Part shown: positions 42,216 through 49,482 of the stretch, piece after piece
Layout: each line of letters begins with the position of its first letter
Numbering within the stretch: position 1 is the stretch's first letter
NCBI GenBank assembly: GCA_023402845.1
Contig: JAEYFP010000056.1
Coordinates: 1-55,358 of the forward strand
Origin: Bacillota bacterium
GTDB taxonomy: Bacteria; Bacillota; Clostridia; Lachnospirales; Lachnospiraceae
Length of the DNA stretch: 55,358 bases
Reading direction: 5' to 3'
Notes under the pieces: generated by a model
What the model was told of the DNA's origin: nothing
The model's input: the letters and a program-made list of their open reading frames with translations, nothing else
Databases searched by the model: none
Translations under genes and position numbers: made by a program

Positions 42216-43565
42216 TTATACTGTTTTAACTGCTCTGATTTTATCCAGATTTTCTTCCATCACACGGATCTGATATCCGCTGATCAGCGCGCTTTCATAG
42301 CGCATTTCAACAGAATTATCTTGAGCAGCCAGGTTTTCAAGAATGAATAAATTTCTGTGTGTGTCACAATAATCACCAAATACATTCTGCAGACTCTTTA
42401 ATAAGGCAATCGTATCTTCTCTTTTAAGCTTAAGCACCGGATCGATTATACTGAGGGTATAACGAAGCTTCTTAATTTGGATTCGTACTTTGTGAATTTC
42501 AGCATAATCATTACCAGTAATTTTTTCTACTCCGGTATTTATCTTTTTCAGCTGCTTTTTTATTCGTTTTTCGGAAAAAGCCGAAAATGACTGTGGAATC
42601 AAAAGACCTCCCGCTTCCTCCATACCGGCTGTCTCCTGCGGCAATACGTCTTCTATCCAATTCCAAACATCAAAAACAGCCGACATCATATCATGCCGCT
42701 TGCCGTAAACAAGGTCCTGCTCTTTTTGACGTTCGGATGTCAGCACTGTCACCAATATACTTTGCTCCTCTTCAAGCACCGGATACACATTCAGAAGCTC
42801 CAGCCATTCTGACTTTAAAACGTCAAGTTCCCTAAGACGCCCCATCTGATTTGAGAGCTGCCGCATCTGGTTCTGCACTGCCGTGTATTGTGCAGGCTCT
42901 AACAATGGTTTTATAAAGGAAAGGACAGCACGAAACGTCCTGACACTGATACGGAATTGATGGCCTGTCGTCGGATCGTCAGGTGCGCCAAGGAATTTAT
43001 GCAGCGCTTGAAAGACTTCATGGCAATGGAGGCGCAGAATCTTGCGGAATTCCGAAACAGCTGCCGCGCAGGGTTGAATTTTAAGTTCCTTCGGATAAAC
43101 AGTTTCGGGCAGCAGCATCCATTCCAGCCAGACGCTCAAAGGTTCTTGCGATGTGATATCAAAGCCTGCGGCCCCGCCTTTCCTAAACGGAATTGCATAT
43201 CCGCAAAGTCTCCTGCTCCAGCTGCTCAAGTGGGGCTCATGGCCTACAACTGCAAGCGTATAGGCCGGGTCAAGATTTTGATATGTTTCTCTCAGCCCTT
43301 CATAGTCTCCGCTTTCCACCCAGTCAAATTGTTCAGCTTCTTCTATTCCCATATAATTTGTAATTAATTCGGCCGTTTGTACCGCCCGTGGCAGCGCACT
43401 TGAAACAAGCCGTAATTTCAACCCGTTACAATGTGATTTTAGTGAGGGAAGTATTTTCTCAATTTCCTTGATACCCGTTTCCGTCAGCTTTCTTTTGGCC
43501 TCATCAGCTACTTGTTCCCGAGGCTCTGCCTTCCCATGACGAATCAGGATTATTTTTTTCTCCAT
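42216..43565 (-). CDS. SixA-like phosphatase fused to a CHAD domain
   Basis: A 449-aa fusion. Residues 1-160 are a histidine-phosphatase of the SixA/phosphoglycerate-mutase type (catalytic IRHGKAEP at 7-14, SSALPRAVQTAE, VVGHEPHLS). Residues about 170-449 are a CHAD domain, helical and rich in conserved His, Lys and Arg (HQFRISVRTFRAVLSF; EIHKVRIQIKKLRYTL). CHAD domains bind inorganic polyphosphate, so the protein probably acts on or with polyphosphate. The window also holds ppk and ppx. RBS AAGGAG precedes the ATG. Confidence 0.9.
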   Translation of the reverse strand: MEKKIILIRHGKAEPREQVADEAKRKLTETGIKEIEKILPSLKSHCNGLKLRLVSSALPRAVQTAELITNYMGIEEAEQFDWVESGDYEGLRETYQNLDPAYTLAVVGHEPHLSSWSRRLCGYAIPFRKGGAAGFDITSQEPLSVWLEWMLLPETVYPKELKIQPCAAAVSEFRKILRLHCHEVFQALHKFLGAPDDPTTGHQFRISVRTFRAVLSFIKPLLEPAQYTAVQNQMRQLSNQMGRLRELDVLKSEWLELLNVYPVLEEEQSILVTVLTSERQKEQDLVYGKRHDMMSAVFDVWNWIEDVLPQETAGMEEAGGLLIPQSFSAFSEKRIKKQLKKINTGVEKITGNDYAEIHKVRIQIKKLRYTLSIIDPVLKLKREDTIALLKSLQNVFGDYCDTHRNLFILENLAAQDNSVEMRYESALISGYQIRVMEENLDKIRAVKTV

Positions 43566-43642
43566 CCTGTATCATCTCCTTATGGCGTGGGCTAATCTTT
43601 CGCCCATTCTTTTCTTGTATAGCGTTATACAGATTTCTTTTA

Positions 43643-43650
43643 ATTATACC
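43643..43650 (-). promoter_or_regulatory. Extended -10 for the SixA-CHAD gene
   Basis: Minus strand TGGTATAAT, an extended -10 (TATAAT at 43648-43643) about 80 nt before the ATG. No good -35 is visible. Confidence 0.45.
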
Positions 43651-43674
43651 ATAACATACGAGATTCCTATTCTC

Positions 43675-43707
43675 AAGATGAGAAATGGTACCGCCAGTTC
43701 TCATCTT
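43675..43707. repeat. Inverted repeat between divergent genes
   Basis: AAGATGAGAA (43675-43684) and TTCTCATCTT (43698-43707) are perfect 10-bp arms around a 13-bp spacer. It lies upstream of the SixA-CHAD promoter and may be an operator or a weak terminator. Confidence 0.45.
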
Positions 43708-43774
43708 TTGTATAGTTACATATCAAAATTTTTTTATTTTAATTTTCATTCCGAAAAAACCAATTAAATTAATA

Positions 43775-43803
43775 TTGACACTCTTGTTATTTCTAGCTAA
43801 TAT
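43775..43803 (+). promoter_or_regulatory. Promoter of the diguanylate cyclase transcript
   Basis: Perfect -35 TTGACA (43775-43780), a 17-bp spacer and -10 TAATAT (43798-43803). The leader to the GGDEF gene is about 210 nt. It holds an almost leaderless 41-codon frame at 43812-43937 that I do not call a gene, and the small frame at 43977. Confidence 0.65.
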
Positions 43804-43976
43804 AGGTAGGTATGTTCTTTTTGTTTAAAATAAAAATAAAATCAACTACTGTAGATGGTCATTATCGGGATGTCATCATATATAAAAACAATTCACGAAA
43901 AAGCAAAATATTGGTTCAGCATATTGTTAGGAAGTAATTAAATGTAGGGATCAGAAGCATAAAAGGAATTGAACAT

Positions 43977-44042
43977 ATGAGATTTTTGAAAACCATCTTA
44001 GTAATATGCTGGGAGGAATATGATAAATTCATTATTTGTTAA
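43977..44042 (+). CDS. Possible 21-aa upstream peptide of the GGDEF gene
   Basis: ATG 43977 preceded by AAAGG; the peptide starts MRFLKTILVICW and ends 23 nt inside the GGDEF gene. The RBS of the GGDEF gene (GGGAGG) lies inside it, so translation of the two could be coupled. It may be fortuitous. Confidence 0.35.
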   Translation: MRFLKTILVICWEEYDKFIIC

Positions 44043-45090
44043 TGCTTCAATTCTTATAACTTTTTTATGCTTAAGCAATCCTTTTTTTAAAGATACCTTA
44101 GTTAGTATCAAATCTAATAGGAAAGTTAAATTTACAATTGGACTGATATTTGGTCTTTGTGGCTGTGTATTGATGTTTAATGGTGTCAGTCTGACTGATA
44201 ATTTGTTTGTGGATTTTCGAATACTTGCACTCATAATATCCGTAATTTATTGCGGCCCCCTTTCTGCATTAGTGACTGCAATCTGCATTATATCTTTTAG
44301 AATTGGATATTTTGGTATTTATAGCACTTCTATTGTAGCAACTATTAACTTAGTTATACTGACAATTATTTTTAGTTCGTTATCTGTATCAAACTATTCC
44401 TTTAAAATTAAATACTTAATCATGTGTATTTTGAATGTGATTTCTTCTATATTATGGACCTTTGTACTGGAAAAAGATCCAGATGTTTTAATTAATATTT
44501 TACTTCACTATATTCTATCCAATATTGTTGTTTCCATTATTATCTATTATGTAATGATCTATTGGTTTAAGACGAAAGAGTTATATTCCAAACTCCGATT
44601 TGATTCTACAAAGGATTATCTTACCGGATTAAATAATGTGAGAGAATTTGATTTAAGACTTAATCAAGCGATCGCTGATACACTTCAACATGATAAAAAC
44701 CTTGCTTTACTTATGCTGGATATCGACAACTTTAAAAAGGTAAATGATACATACGGACATATCACCGGAGATTTAATATTAAAACAGTTAAGTGAAATTT
44801 TAATAAATACCTGCAGATCCTTTGACTTTATCTCCCGAAAAGGCGGTGAAGAATTCTGCATCATCTTATCCGATAGTGATTATTCGCAAGCTCGTGAAAT
44901 AGCTGAATTAATTAGAAAAAATGTTCAAGAAAATCATTTTATTACTGATAAGAACGAGAAAATTAATATTACAATTTCAGTTGGAGTAAGTTCTTATCCA
45001 AACAAATCAAACAATATTAACAATCTTGTGGAGAATGCTGATAAAGCTTTATATTATGCTAAAGATAATGGCAAAAATCAAGTTCAATGA
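44020..45090 (+). CDS. Membrane diguanylate cyclase (5TM sensor + GGDEF)
   Basis: Makes the second messenger c-di-GMP. The 356-aa protein has about six hydrophobic segments in residues 1-185, resembling the 5TMR-LYT type sensor. A GGDEF domain spans about 195-356. The active motif is GGEEF, and RSFD stands five residues before it, an RxxD inhibitory site, so the enzyme should be active and product-inhibited. GGGAGG lies 4 nt before the ATG. The gene is clearly more AT-rich than its neighbours, suggesting transfer. The signal sensed is unknown. Confidence 0.9.
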   Translation: MINSLFVNASILITFLCLSNPFFKDTLVSIKSNRKVKFTIGLIFGLCGCVLMFNGVSLTDNLFVDFRILALIISVIYCGPLSALVTAICIISFRIGYFGIYSTSIVATINLVILTIIFSSLSVSNYSFKIKYLIMCILNVISSILWTFVLEKDPDVLINILLHYILSNIVVSIIIYYVMIYWFKTKELYSKLRFDSTKDYLTGLNNVREFDLRLNQAIADTLQHDKNLALLMLDIDNFKKVNDTYGHITGDLILKQLSEILINTCRSFDFISRKGGEEFCIILSDSDYSQAREIAELIRKNVQENHFITDKNEKINITISVGVSSYPNKSNNINNLVENADKALYYAKDNGKNQVQ

Positions 45091-45138
45091 TACTTTATTT
45101 TCATTTAATGTGATAAACCCGTAAAAATATTTTAAAAT

Positions 45139-45179
45139 AAAAAATCGGAGATGTCTATTCCATAGATCTCCGATTTTTT
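45139..45179 (+). terminator. Terminator of the diguanylate cyclase gene
   Basis: AAAAAATCGGAGAT and ATCTCCGATTTTTT form a 14-bp perfect stem with a 13-nt loop and flanking T-run. It can also serve the convergent tRNA-Leu transcript. Confidence 0.9.
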
Positions 45180-45262
45180 ACTCATTTGATAATGATAACA
45201 GGACGCTTGTTTACAGCTGCAAAAGACTTTGCTCAAACCTCCTATTTTTATGGGTTTTAAAG

Positions 45263-45346
45263 TGCAGGAAAAGAGACTTGAACTCTCATGATATTGCTAT
45301 CACACGGACCTGAACCGTGCGCGTCTGCCAATTCCGCCATTCCTGC
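45263..45346 (-). tRNA. tRNA-Leu (anticodon CAG)
   Basis: Minus strand: acceptor GCAGGAA pairs with TTCCTGC; D-arm GGCGGAATTGGCAGACGC; anticodon stem CACGG/CCGTG around loop TTCAGGT (anticodon CAG); long variable arm typical of tRNA-Leu; T-loop GTTCAAG. About 84 nt, and CCA is not encoded. Confidence 0.93.
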
Positions 45347-45383
45347 ATATACAGTTTGTCAAGAGGCAAACCGTACGAATGCT

Positions 45384-45412
45384 ATTCTATAATACTTTTT
45401 TCTATTTGTCAA
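45384..45412 (-). promoter_or_regulatory. Promoter of tRNA-Leu(CAG)
   Basis: Minus strand: perfect -35 TTGACA (45412-45407), a 17-bp spacer and -10 TAGAAT (45389-45384). The -35 overlaps the stop codon of the upstream FliD-like gene, showing that the tRNA has its own promoter. Confidence 0.75.
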
Positions 45413-46155
45413 TAAGAATCGTCATAAATATTTCCAACGGAACCGGTCGTCGAGTAAGTACCATTTGACGTATAGCTATTCAGCTTACTATTTTCGTAAG
45501 CAGCCTTATAGGAAATATTTGATGCCTTCGTCGCAATACTGTCCGCATAAGAACCAGTTCCGCTGAATAGCGACTTCAAATCATGGATGTTAGCCTTTTT
45601 AACCGCCTCCTCATCAATCGATAAGGTATTGTCTTCATTGATCGTAATGCCGACATCCTCCAACAGATTCTTGTTTTCCTTTGTCATTCTTATCATTGAG
45701 AGTGTGTTTCTCAGAACCGAGCTATTATCGGATTCGCCCCCGGATTCAATGACGTTGTTATAGTCATCCACAAAAGATTTTAAAGCCTTATAGATCTTAT
45801 CATAATCATAATTAGATGTCTTATTGCCGTCCTTGTCCGTTGTTTCCACTTGATCGGTAAACAGTGTCTTGCTGCTCACAAGCATGCCGGAAGAAGCCTT
45901 CAGTGCATCTGCATTCGCCTTAACTCTGTCATTAGACGTTACCTTCTCCGCAGCCTCTTCCTTTGTAACTGTGCTGCTGCCGGAGGTTTTCCCATAATAT
46001 GCCTTGGCAAGCTTTGCATAGCTCCCATTTTTAATACTCGCATACTCAGCAAGAAAATTCGTGGAGGAACTGGTTTGGGATGAATTAGCGGATAAACTGT
46101 CAAAAAACTCTGAATAATCGGTTGTTCCCGAATTAATACCTGATATCGATGCCAT
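45409..46155 (-). CDS. FliD-like hypothetical protein
   Basis: A Ser/Asn/Lys-rich protein of about 248 aa, no signal peptide. Its C-terminal half resembles the end of flagellar hook-associated protein FliD. It has KALKSFVDDYNNVIES, then LRNTLSMIRM, and LLEDVGITINEDNTLSIDEE, ending in a disordered Tyr/Ser/Gly tail. The FliD central domains are missing and no other flagellar genes are nearby. ATG 46155 with AAAGGAG 8 nt upstream is chosen over an in-frame GTG. Similar short proteins occur in Lachnospiraceae; the role is unknown. Confidence 0.7.
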   Translation of the reverse strand: MASISGINSGTTDYSEFFDSLSANSSQTSSSTNFLAEYASIKNGSYAKLAKAYYGKTSGSSTVTKEEAAEKVTSNDRVKANADALKASSGMLVSSKTLFTDQVETTDKDGNKTSNYDYDKIYKALKSFVDDYNNVIESGGESDNSSVLRNTLSMIRMTKENKNLLEDVGITINEDNTLSIDEEAVKKANIHDLKSLFSGTGSYADSIATKASNISYKAAYENSKLNSYTSNGTYSTTGSVGNIYDDSY

Positions 46156-46280
46156 ATGTATCACTCCTTTGAATTTGGCGGCGTCCGTGCCTGAAATAAA
46201 TGATGTCTTATATATAATATCGTCCAGATTATCTAAAACTTAACTGCCCTACTTTATTTTTATTCAAAACAGTTTTCACA

Positions 46281-46313
46281 AAAAAATAAAACCCTAGTAT
46301 TTACTAGAGTTTT
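46281..46313 (-). terminator. Original terminator of tRNA-Leu(AAG), displaced by the element
   Basis: On the minus strand AAAACTCTAGTA pairs with TACTAGGGTTTT (one G-U), followed by ATTTTTTT. It begins 3 bp beyond the outer 26-bp att repeat, where the tRNA transcript would have ended before insertion. Confidence 0.7.
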
Positions 46314-46315
46314 AC

Positions 46316-46341
46316 CGTGCGGAAGATGGGACTTGAACCCA
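46316..46341. repeat. Outer att site (26-bp tRNA 3' end copy)
   Basis: Identical to 52177-52202: it begins CGTGCGGAAGATGG and ends TTGAACCCA. It corresponds to the T-arm, acceptor 3' strand and discriminator of tRNA-Leu. It is not a functional tRNA because the 5' part is absent. Confidence 0.9.
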
Positions 46342-46394
46342 GTTACAAAACAAAAAATCTTTTAAAGAAAGGCTTCTGGCACTTCCTCTATCAA

Positions 46395-46416
46395 AAGGTG
46401 TTCAATAAGGTGTTCA
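46395..46416. promoter_or_regulatory. Integrase arm-type sites, left end
   Basis: Two direct copies of AAGGTGTTCA at 46395-46404 and 46407-46416. The same 10-mer occurs twice near the right end (52096-52115) and nowhere else that I could find. Such terminal repeats are typical arm-binding sites of tyrosine integrases; assignment is by analogy. Confidence 0.6.
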
Positions 46417-46457
46417 ATAGTCCTAAATTACAAATATAAAACATGTCCTAAAAGGTA

Positions 46458-46652
46458 TTAACGAAAATCCATTATGTCATTTGGGGTACATTCCAAAATC
46501 TTACACAGTTTTTCAAGCGTATCTGTTGTAATCCCTCGGTTGTGTTTTAAATTGCTTACTGTACGAGAACTGATATTATATTTATTAATCAAAGCATATG
46601 TCGTAATATTCTTTTTATCCATTGTTTCCCATAAAGGACTATAATCTATCAT
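46458..46652 (-). CDS. XRE-family transcription regulator (64 aa)
   Basis: A small Cro/CI-type helix-turn-helix protein with the motif YALINKYNISSRTVSNLKHNR followed by TLEKLCKILECTPNDIMDF, typical of element repressors. AGGAG lies 10 nt before the ATG. It is divergent from the rest of the element and probably controls the plus-strand promoter at 46698. Confidence 0.88.
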   Translation of the reverse strand: MIDYSPLWETMDKKNITTYALINKYNISSRTVSNLKHNRGITTDTLEKLCKILECTPNDIMDFR

Positions 46653-46697
46653 TTTTTACAATCTCCTATATTGAAATTATGCTGTGAAATTTTCATC

Positions 46698-46726
46698 TTG
46701 AATATACTGAAAAAAGTAACTATAAT
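46698..46726 (+). promoter_or_regulatory. Promoter of the element's plus-strand genes
   Basis: -35 TTGAAT (46698-46703), a 17-bp spacer and a consensus TATAAT (46721-46726), between the divergent regulator and the DUF6809-like gene. Confidence 0.7.
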
Positions 46727-46747
46727 GTAATTAAGGAGATGAAAATA

Positions 46748-47017
46748 ATGGATATTTTTGAAAAACTGATAAACAACTCGACAGTAAGCCGAATAGATGA
46801 AGAATTATGGAAAGACAATGAATATCAAAATATACAAAATGGGATGCAGCAGATAATGGAAGAATTAGAAAGTTTGCAATTGACAAAAGCACAAACAAAA
46901 GTAGTTGACAAGGTTTTATCATGTTATAACAGTAATTCAGCAAGATACGGGGAAATTGCATATAAAAGAGGATTTCTAGATTGTGTAGAGTTATTTAAAA
47001 ATATTAAATTGATTTAA
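46748..47017 (+). CDS. DUF6809-like small protein (89 aa)
   Basis: An 89-aa helical protein, MDIFEKLINNS, with the C-terminal pattern LTKAQTKVVDKVL ... YGEIAYKRGFLDCVELF of DUF6809-type proteins common in Clostridia mobile elements. AAGGAG lies 9 nt before ATG 46748; the ATG at 46739 is too close to it. Function unknown. A related remnant lies at 40078-40236. Confidence 0.7.
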   Translation: MDIFEKLINNSTVSRIDEELWKDNEYQNIQNGMQQIMEELESLQLTKAQTKVVDKVLSCYNSNSARYGEIAYKRGFLDCVELFKNIKLI

Positions 47018-47078
47018 AACAAATTTTATCTAAAAATTATTTTATTGGTTTTACAGGGCAAAATTTGTTGTTTTTTTT
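47018..47078 (+). terminator. Terminator after the DUF6809-like gene
   Basis: AACAAATTTT (47018-47027) and AAAATTTGTT (47060-47069) form a 10-bp stem with a long loop, followed by G and eight T. It overlaps the end of the upstream gene. Confidence 0.6.
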
Positions 47079-47339
47079 GATTTTTTAATTTATAATAAAA
47101 TTAACAGAAAAAGTTGCGCAACTTTCTGGGAAAAAAGTCGCATTTGAATATTTACGCATATGCTATTAACTCATTGAATAGTAAGTTAAATAACTGATTA
47201 CATACACTTAGTTGTGGACTAAAAGCGAGAAAAAGATTTATTTTTTGCGCTTTTTTTTGCGTATTGAATTGGCTTAAATAGTAATAATAATGGGATTGGA
47301 TTGTACTAATTATCTTGGGAAGGAGGGTGATAAAAAGAA
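47079..47339. other. Non-coding element region with palindrome and terminator
   Basis: No gene is seen. It holds the perfect 16-bp palindrome AAAGTTGCGCAACTTT (47110-47125) and a hairpin terminator at 47221-47258. These could bracket a small RNA, or serve as a single-strand initiation or regulatory site. Confidence 0.45.
47221..47258 (+). terminator. Hairpin terminator inside the non-coding element region
   Basis: AAAAGCG (47221-47227) pairs with CGCTTTT (47248-47254), with an inner A5/T5 stem, and is followed by more T residues. No protein gene ends shortly before it, so it may end a small RNA or attenuate the downstream gene. Confidence 0.6.
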
Positions 47340-47874
47340 ATGTCAAAAAATATAAAATATTACTTTACAATTTATATTGCTTTATTTTTTGCTATAATAG
47401 GACATTACTTTTATTTTCACACTATTAATTTCCAATTCCATACAGATAAAATTATGAAGCAACAAGGATTAGATAATAGATAATCCATTAAACAATAAGT
47501 CAAATAAAAAAAATAAAAGAGAAAACAACTATCAAGAAGAACTTAGAAGTTTACTAAATAAATATGCCCCCGATGCAAATCTAGAAAGAATATCAACGCT
47601 TGCCGAGGTCAGTTATAATACACTAAAAAAAGTTTCCGCTGGCAAGCGGCTAGTAAAAGATCCATTATTTTACATAAAACTATGTATTGTACTTAATACC
47701 AGCGTCGAAGAATGCATTAGTTTTTTGCATTCTGCCAAAATTCATTTGGTTTTTAACAAAAAATATAAGGACGATATGATGTACTTAAAAATAATTTATT
47801 ATCTATTGCCTAATAAATCTATATCACTAGCACAAAAATTTAATTTTATGGAAGAATTTATAAATCAACATTAA
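47340..47874 (+). pseudogene. HTH-like element gene split by a 7-bp duplication
   Basis: The frame from ATG 47340 (MSKNIKYYFTIYIALFFAII) reaches a stop at 47483. The coding signal continues in the +1 frame to 47874 (for example LRSLLNKYAPDANLERISTL and AEVSYNTLKKVSAGKRLV) without any usable start. At the junction the 7-mer AGATAAT is tandemly repeated. Removing one copy joins the two frames into one 175-codon gene (535 - 7 = 528 nt). The intact product would have a short hydrophobic N-terminus and a helix-turn-helix-like middle. It may be dead or slippage-regulated. Confidence 0.6.
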
Positions 47875-48063
47875 CCATAACGATAACAAATGATAAGGAT
47901 AAGTTTTTATTCATTCTTATCATTTTGTATACACCGAAATTTTATATAAATAATCATTATATAATATATTTGTATTATTTTAGTGCCATACGTATGGCAC
48001 TAATTTTTGATGGGATTATAGTAAGCTAATATCATCATTAAGCGCTGGATGATTATTATTAAA
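47875..48063. other. Intergenic element region with a 24-bp palindrome
   Basis: ATGATAAG/CTTATCAT arms around 47890-47926 could terminate the preceding gene. TTAGTGCCATAC (47980-47991) followed directly by GTATGGCACTAA (47992-48003) is a perfect 24-bp palindrome followed by five T. It is either a terminator hairpin, an operator or a single-strand origin. No coding sequence. Confidence 0.6.
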
Positions 48064-48080
48064 AACAGGAGGATATAAAA

Positions 48081-48392
48081 ATGTTAAACATTACCAAAGC
48101 AATTATCAGTCCTAAGACATTAGGACGCAAACAACTATTAGTGGAGGTATTGCCTATCTATTTATACGATGGCGGAAAAAGAAGTGAAACTATAACTGGA
48201 TACAGGTATACAGTTGTTCTTCCGGATTGTGAATTTGAGAAAATTGGAATTAAAATTGATGGAGATCAGCAACTTGAAAAACCAATAGATACGATGGAAG
48301 TCGCATTTGAGAATCTCGAGTTATACATCTACTGGTATAACGGTACATATCAACTCGGAGCGCGCGCAACTGCAATTAAAGTAAAGGCATAG
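48081..48392 (+). CDS. Small element protein upstream of the origin (103 aa)
   Basis: A 103-aa beta-rich protein (GYRYTVVLPDCEFEKIGIKI; ELYIYWYNGTYQLGARA), no membrane segment. The position just before rep and the FtsK-like gene, and the strand-rich composition, recall the DUF961/YdcP-type proteins of Tn916-like elements, but I cannot confirm homology. AGGAGG lies 10 nt before the ATG. It might bind DNA near the origin; this is speculation. Confidence 0.65.
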   Translation: MLNITKAIISPKTLGRKQLLVEVLPIYLYDGGKRSETITGYRYTVVLPDCEFEKIGIKIDGDQQLEKPIDTMEVAFENLELYIYWYNGTYQLGARATAIKVKA

Positions 48393-48407
48393 GGTATGGC
48401 GCCGATG

Positions 48408-48422
48408 ATGCCTGACAGGCAT
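48408..48422. repeat. Short palindrome near the replication origin
   Basis: ATGCCTGACAGGCAT: 7-bp arms around one base, 13 bp upstream of the origin stem. Possible accessory Rep or host factor site. Confidence 0.4.
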
Positions 48423-48434
48423 TAAGCGGTGACA

Positions 48435-48464
48435 GCCACAAGGGGTAGTATTACCCCTTGTGGC
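48435..48464 (+). other. CRESS-type replication origin stem-loop
   Basis: GCCACAAGGGG (48435-48445) and CCCCTTGTGGC (48454-48464) form a perfect 11-bp stem. The loop and first base of the right arm read TAGTATTAC (48446-48454), the nonanucleotide type found at circovirus and nanovirus origins. By analogy the Rep nick would fall between 48452 and 48453 (TAGTATT/AC). The rep gene, with viral-type motifs, begins 40 bp downstream. Confidence 0.85.
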
Positions 48465-48470
48465 GATACA

Positions 48471-48486
48471 TGTCGCATGTGTCGCA
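48471..48486 (+). repeat. Iteron-like direct repeats beside the origin
   Basis: TGTCGCA at 48471-48477 and again at 48480-48486 (9-bp period), 7 bp after the stem-loop. Short tandem repeats next to the stem are the Rep-recognition iterons in CRESS viruses; assignment is by analogy. Confidence 0.65.
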
Positions 48487-48504
48487 CTTTGAAAGAGGTT
48501 GCTT

Positions 48505-49482
48505 ATGGATGAACAAAGTCGTAAATGGATATTGACGATCAATAATCCTGATGCGTATAACATTACACGTGAATATCTGATAGATGTATTGCAAGGTATT
48601 TTTATAGACTACACATGTTTCGCTTATGAAAAAGCTACTACCGGAACAATCCACATGCATGTATATATTTACCGTTCTGGTGCAATTCGCTTTTCAACTT
48701 TAAAAAAGAAGTTGCCGACAGCCCACATAGAAAAAGCTTTCGGTACATCGATTGACAATCGAAATTATATAAAAAAAGAGGGGAAATGGGCTAATTCACA
48801 AAAGCATGAAACCAGTATAGACGGAACATTTGAAGAATTTGGAGATATGCCGACAGAACGCTCAGAAAAAGCACCAATGATGGTTAAGGTCATGGAAGAT
48901 ATAAAAAGTGGGATAAGTATGGAAGAACTATTTAATTTATATCCGAATCTGCTCTTTAAAGGAAAGGAGATTGAATATGTCCAAAATCAATTCCGATTGG
49001 AAAAATACAGCCGTGAGATTAGAAAAATAAATGTATCCTATTTGTATGGATCAACTGGTACAGGAAAAACCAAAAGTATATTTGAAAAGTATTTATCACA
49101 GGATATTTGCCGTATTACGACATATTCCCGTGATAAAGTTTTATTCGATGCTTACCACGGCCAACCAGTGCTTGTATTCGAGGAATTTAAAGGACAGATT
49201 CCAATTAATGACATGCTTAACTATTTAGACATCTACCCATTGAATTTACCGGCGCGATATAATGACCGGATTGCATGCTATACAGATGTTTATTTAACAT
49301 CAAATTTACCACTTGAGAATATGTATGCCGACGCACAACGGGGATATCCAAATATTTGGAATGCATTTATTCGAAGGATCCGCGATGTTGTTGAATTTGT
49401 CGGTACAGATATCACTATCAATCATAATAAGGAGGATTATTATGTTTCAGTACAATATGAAAATGAGAACCCATTTATTTGA
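48505..49482 (+). CDS. rep: CRESS-virus-like replication initiator (HUH endonuclease + SF3 helicase)
   Basis: A 325-aa rolling-circle Rep with the order of motifs of circo-/nano-/geminivirus Rep. HUH domain: motif I WILTINNP (8-15), motif II IHMHVYIY (H50, H52), motif III NYIKKEG with catalytic Y88 and K91. SF3 helicase: Walker A GSTGTGKT (182-189), Walker B VLVFEEF (223-229 region), motif C VYLTSNLP (263-270 region), and arginine pair FIRRIR near 290 as finger. It should nick the TAGTATTAC loop upstream and unwind DNA. ATG 48505 has AGAGG 6 nt before it; TTG 48499 is the alternative. Its end overlaps the ATPase gene by 41 bp. Confidence 0.9.
   Translation: MDEQSRKWILTINNPDAYNITREYLIDVLQGIFIDYTCFAYEKATTGTIHMHVYIYRSGAIRFSTLKKKLPTAHIEKAFGTSIDNRNYIKKEGKWANSQKHETSIDGTFEEFGDMPTERSEKAPMMVKVMEDIKSGISMEELFNLYPNLLFKGKEIEYVQNQFRLEKYSREIRKINVSYLYGSTGTGKTKSIFEKYLSQDICRITTYSRDKVLFDAYHGQPVLVFEEFKGQIPINDMLNYLDIYPLNLPARYNDRIACYTDVYLTSNLPLENMYADAQRGYPNIWNAFIRRIRDVVEFVGTDITINHNKEDYYVSVQYENENPFI

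Noticed and set aside
43812..43937. 41-codon, almost leaderless frame in the GGDEF leader
   Set aside because: The ATG lies about 2 nt from the predicted transcription start with only a weak AGG before it, and the peptide has no recognisable features.
46316..46341. A second tRNA-Leu gene at the left end of the element
   Set aside because: Only the 3' 26 bp of the tRNA are present; no anticodon or D-arm follows. It is the outer att copy.
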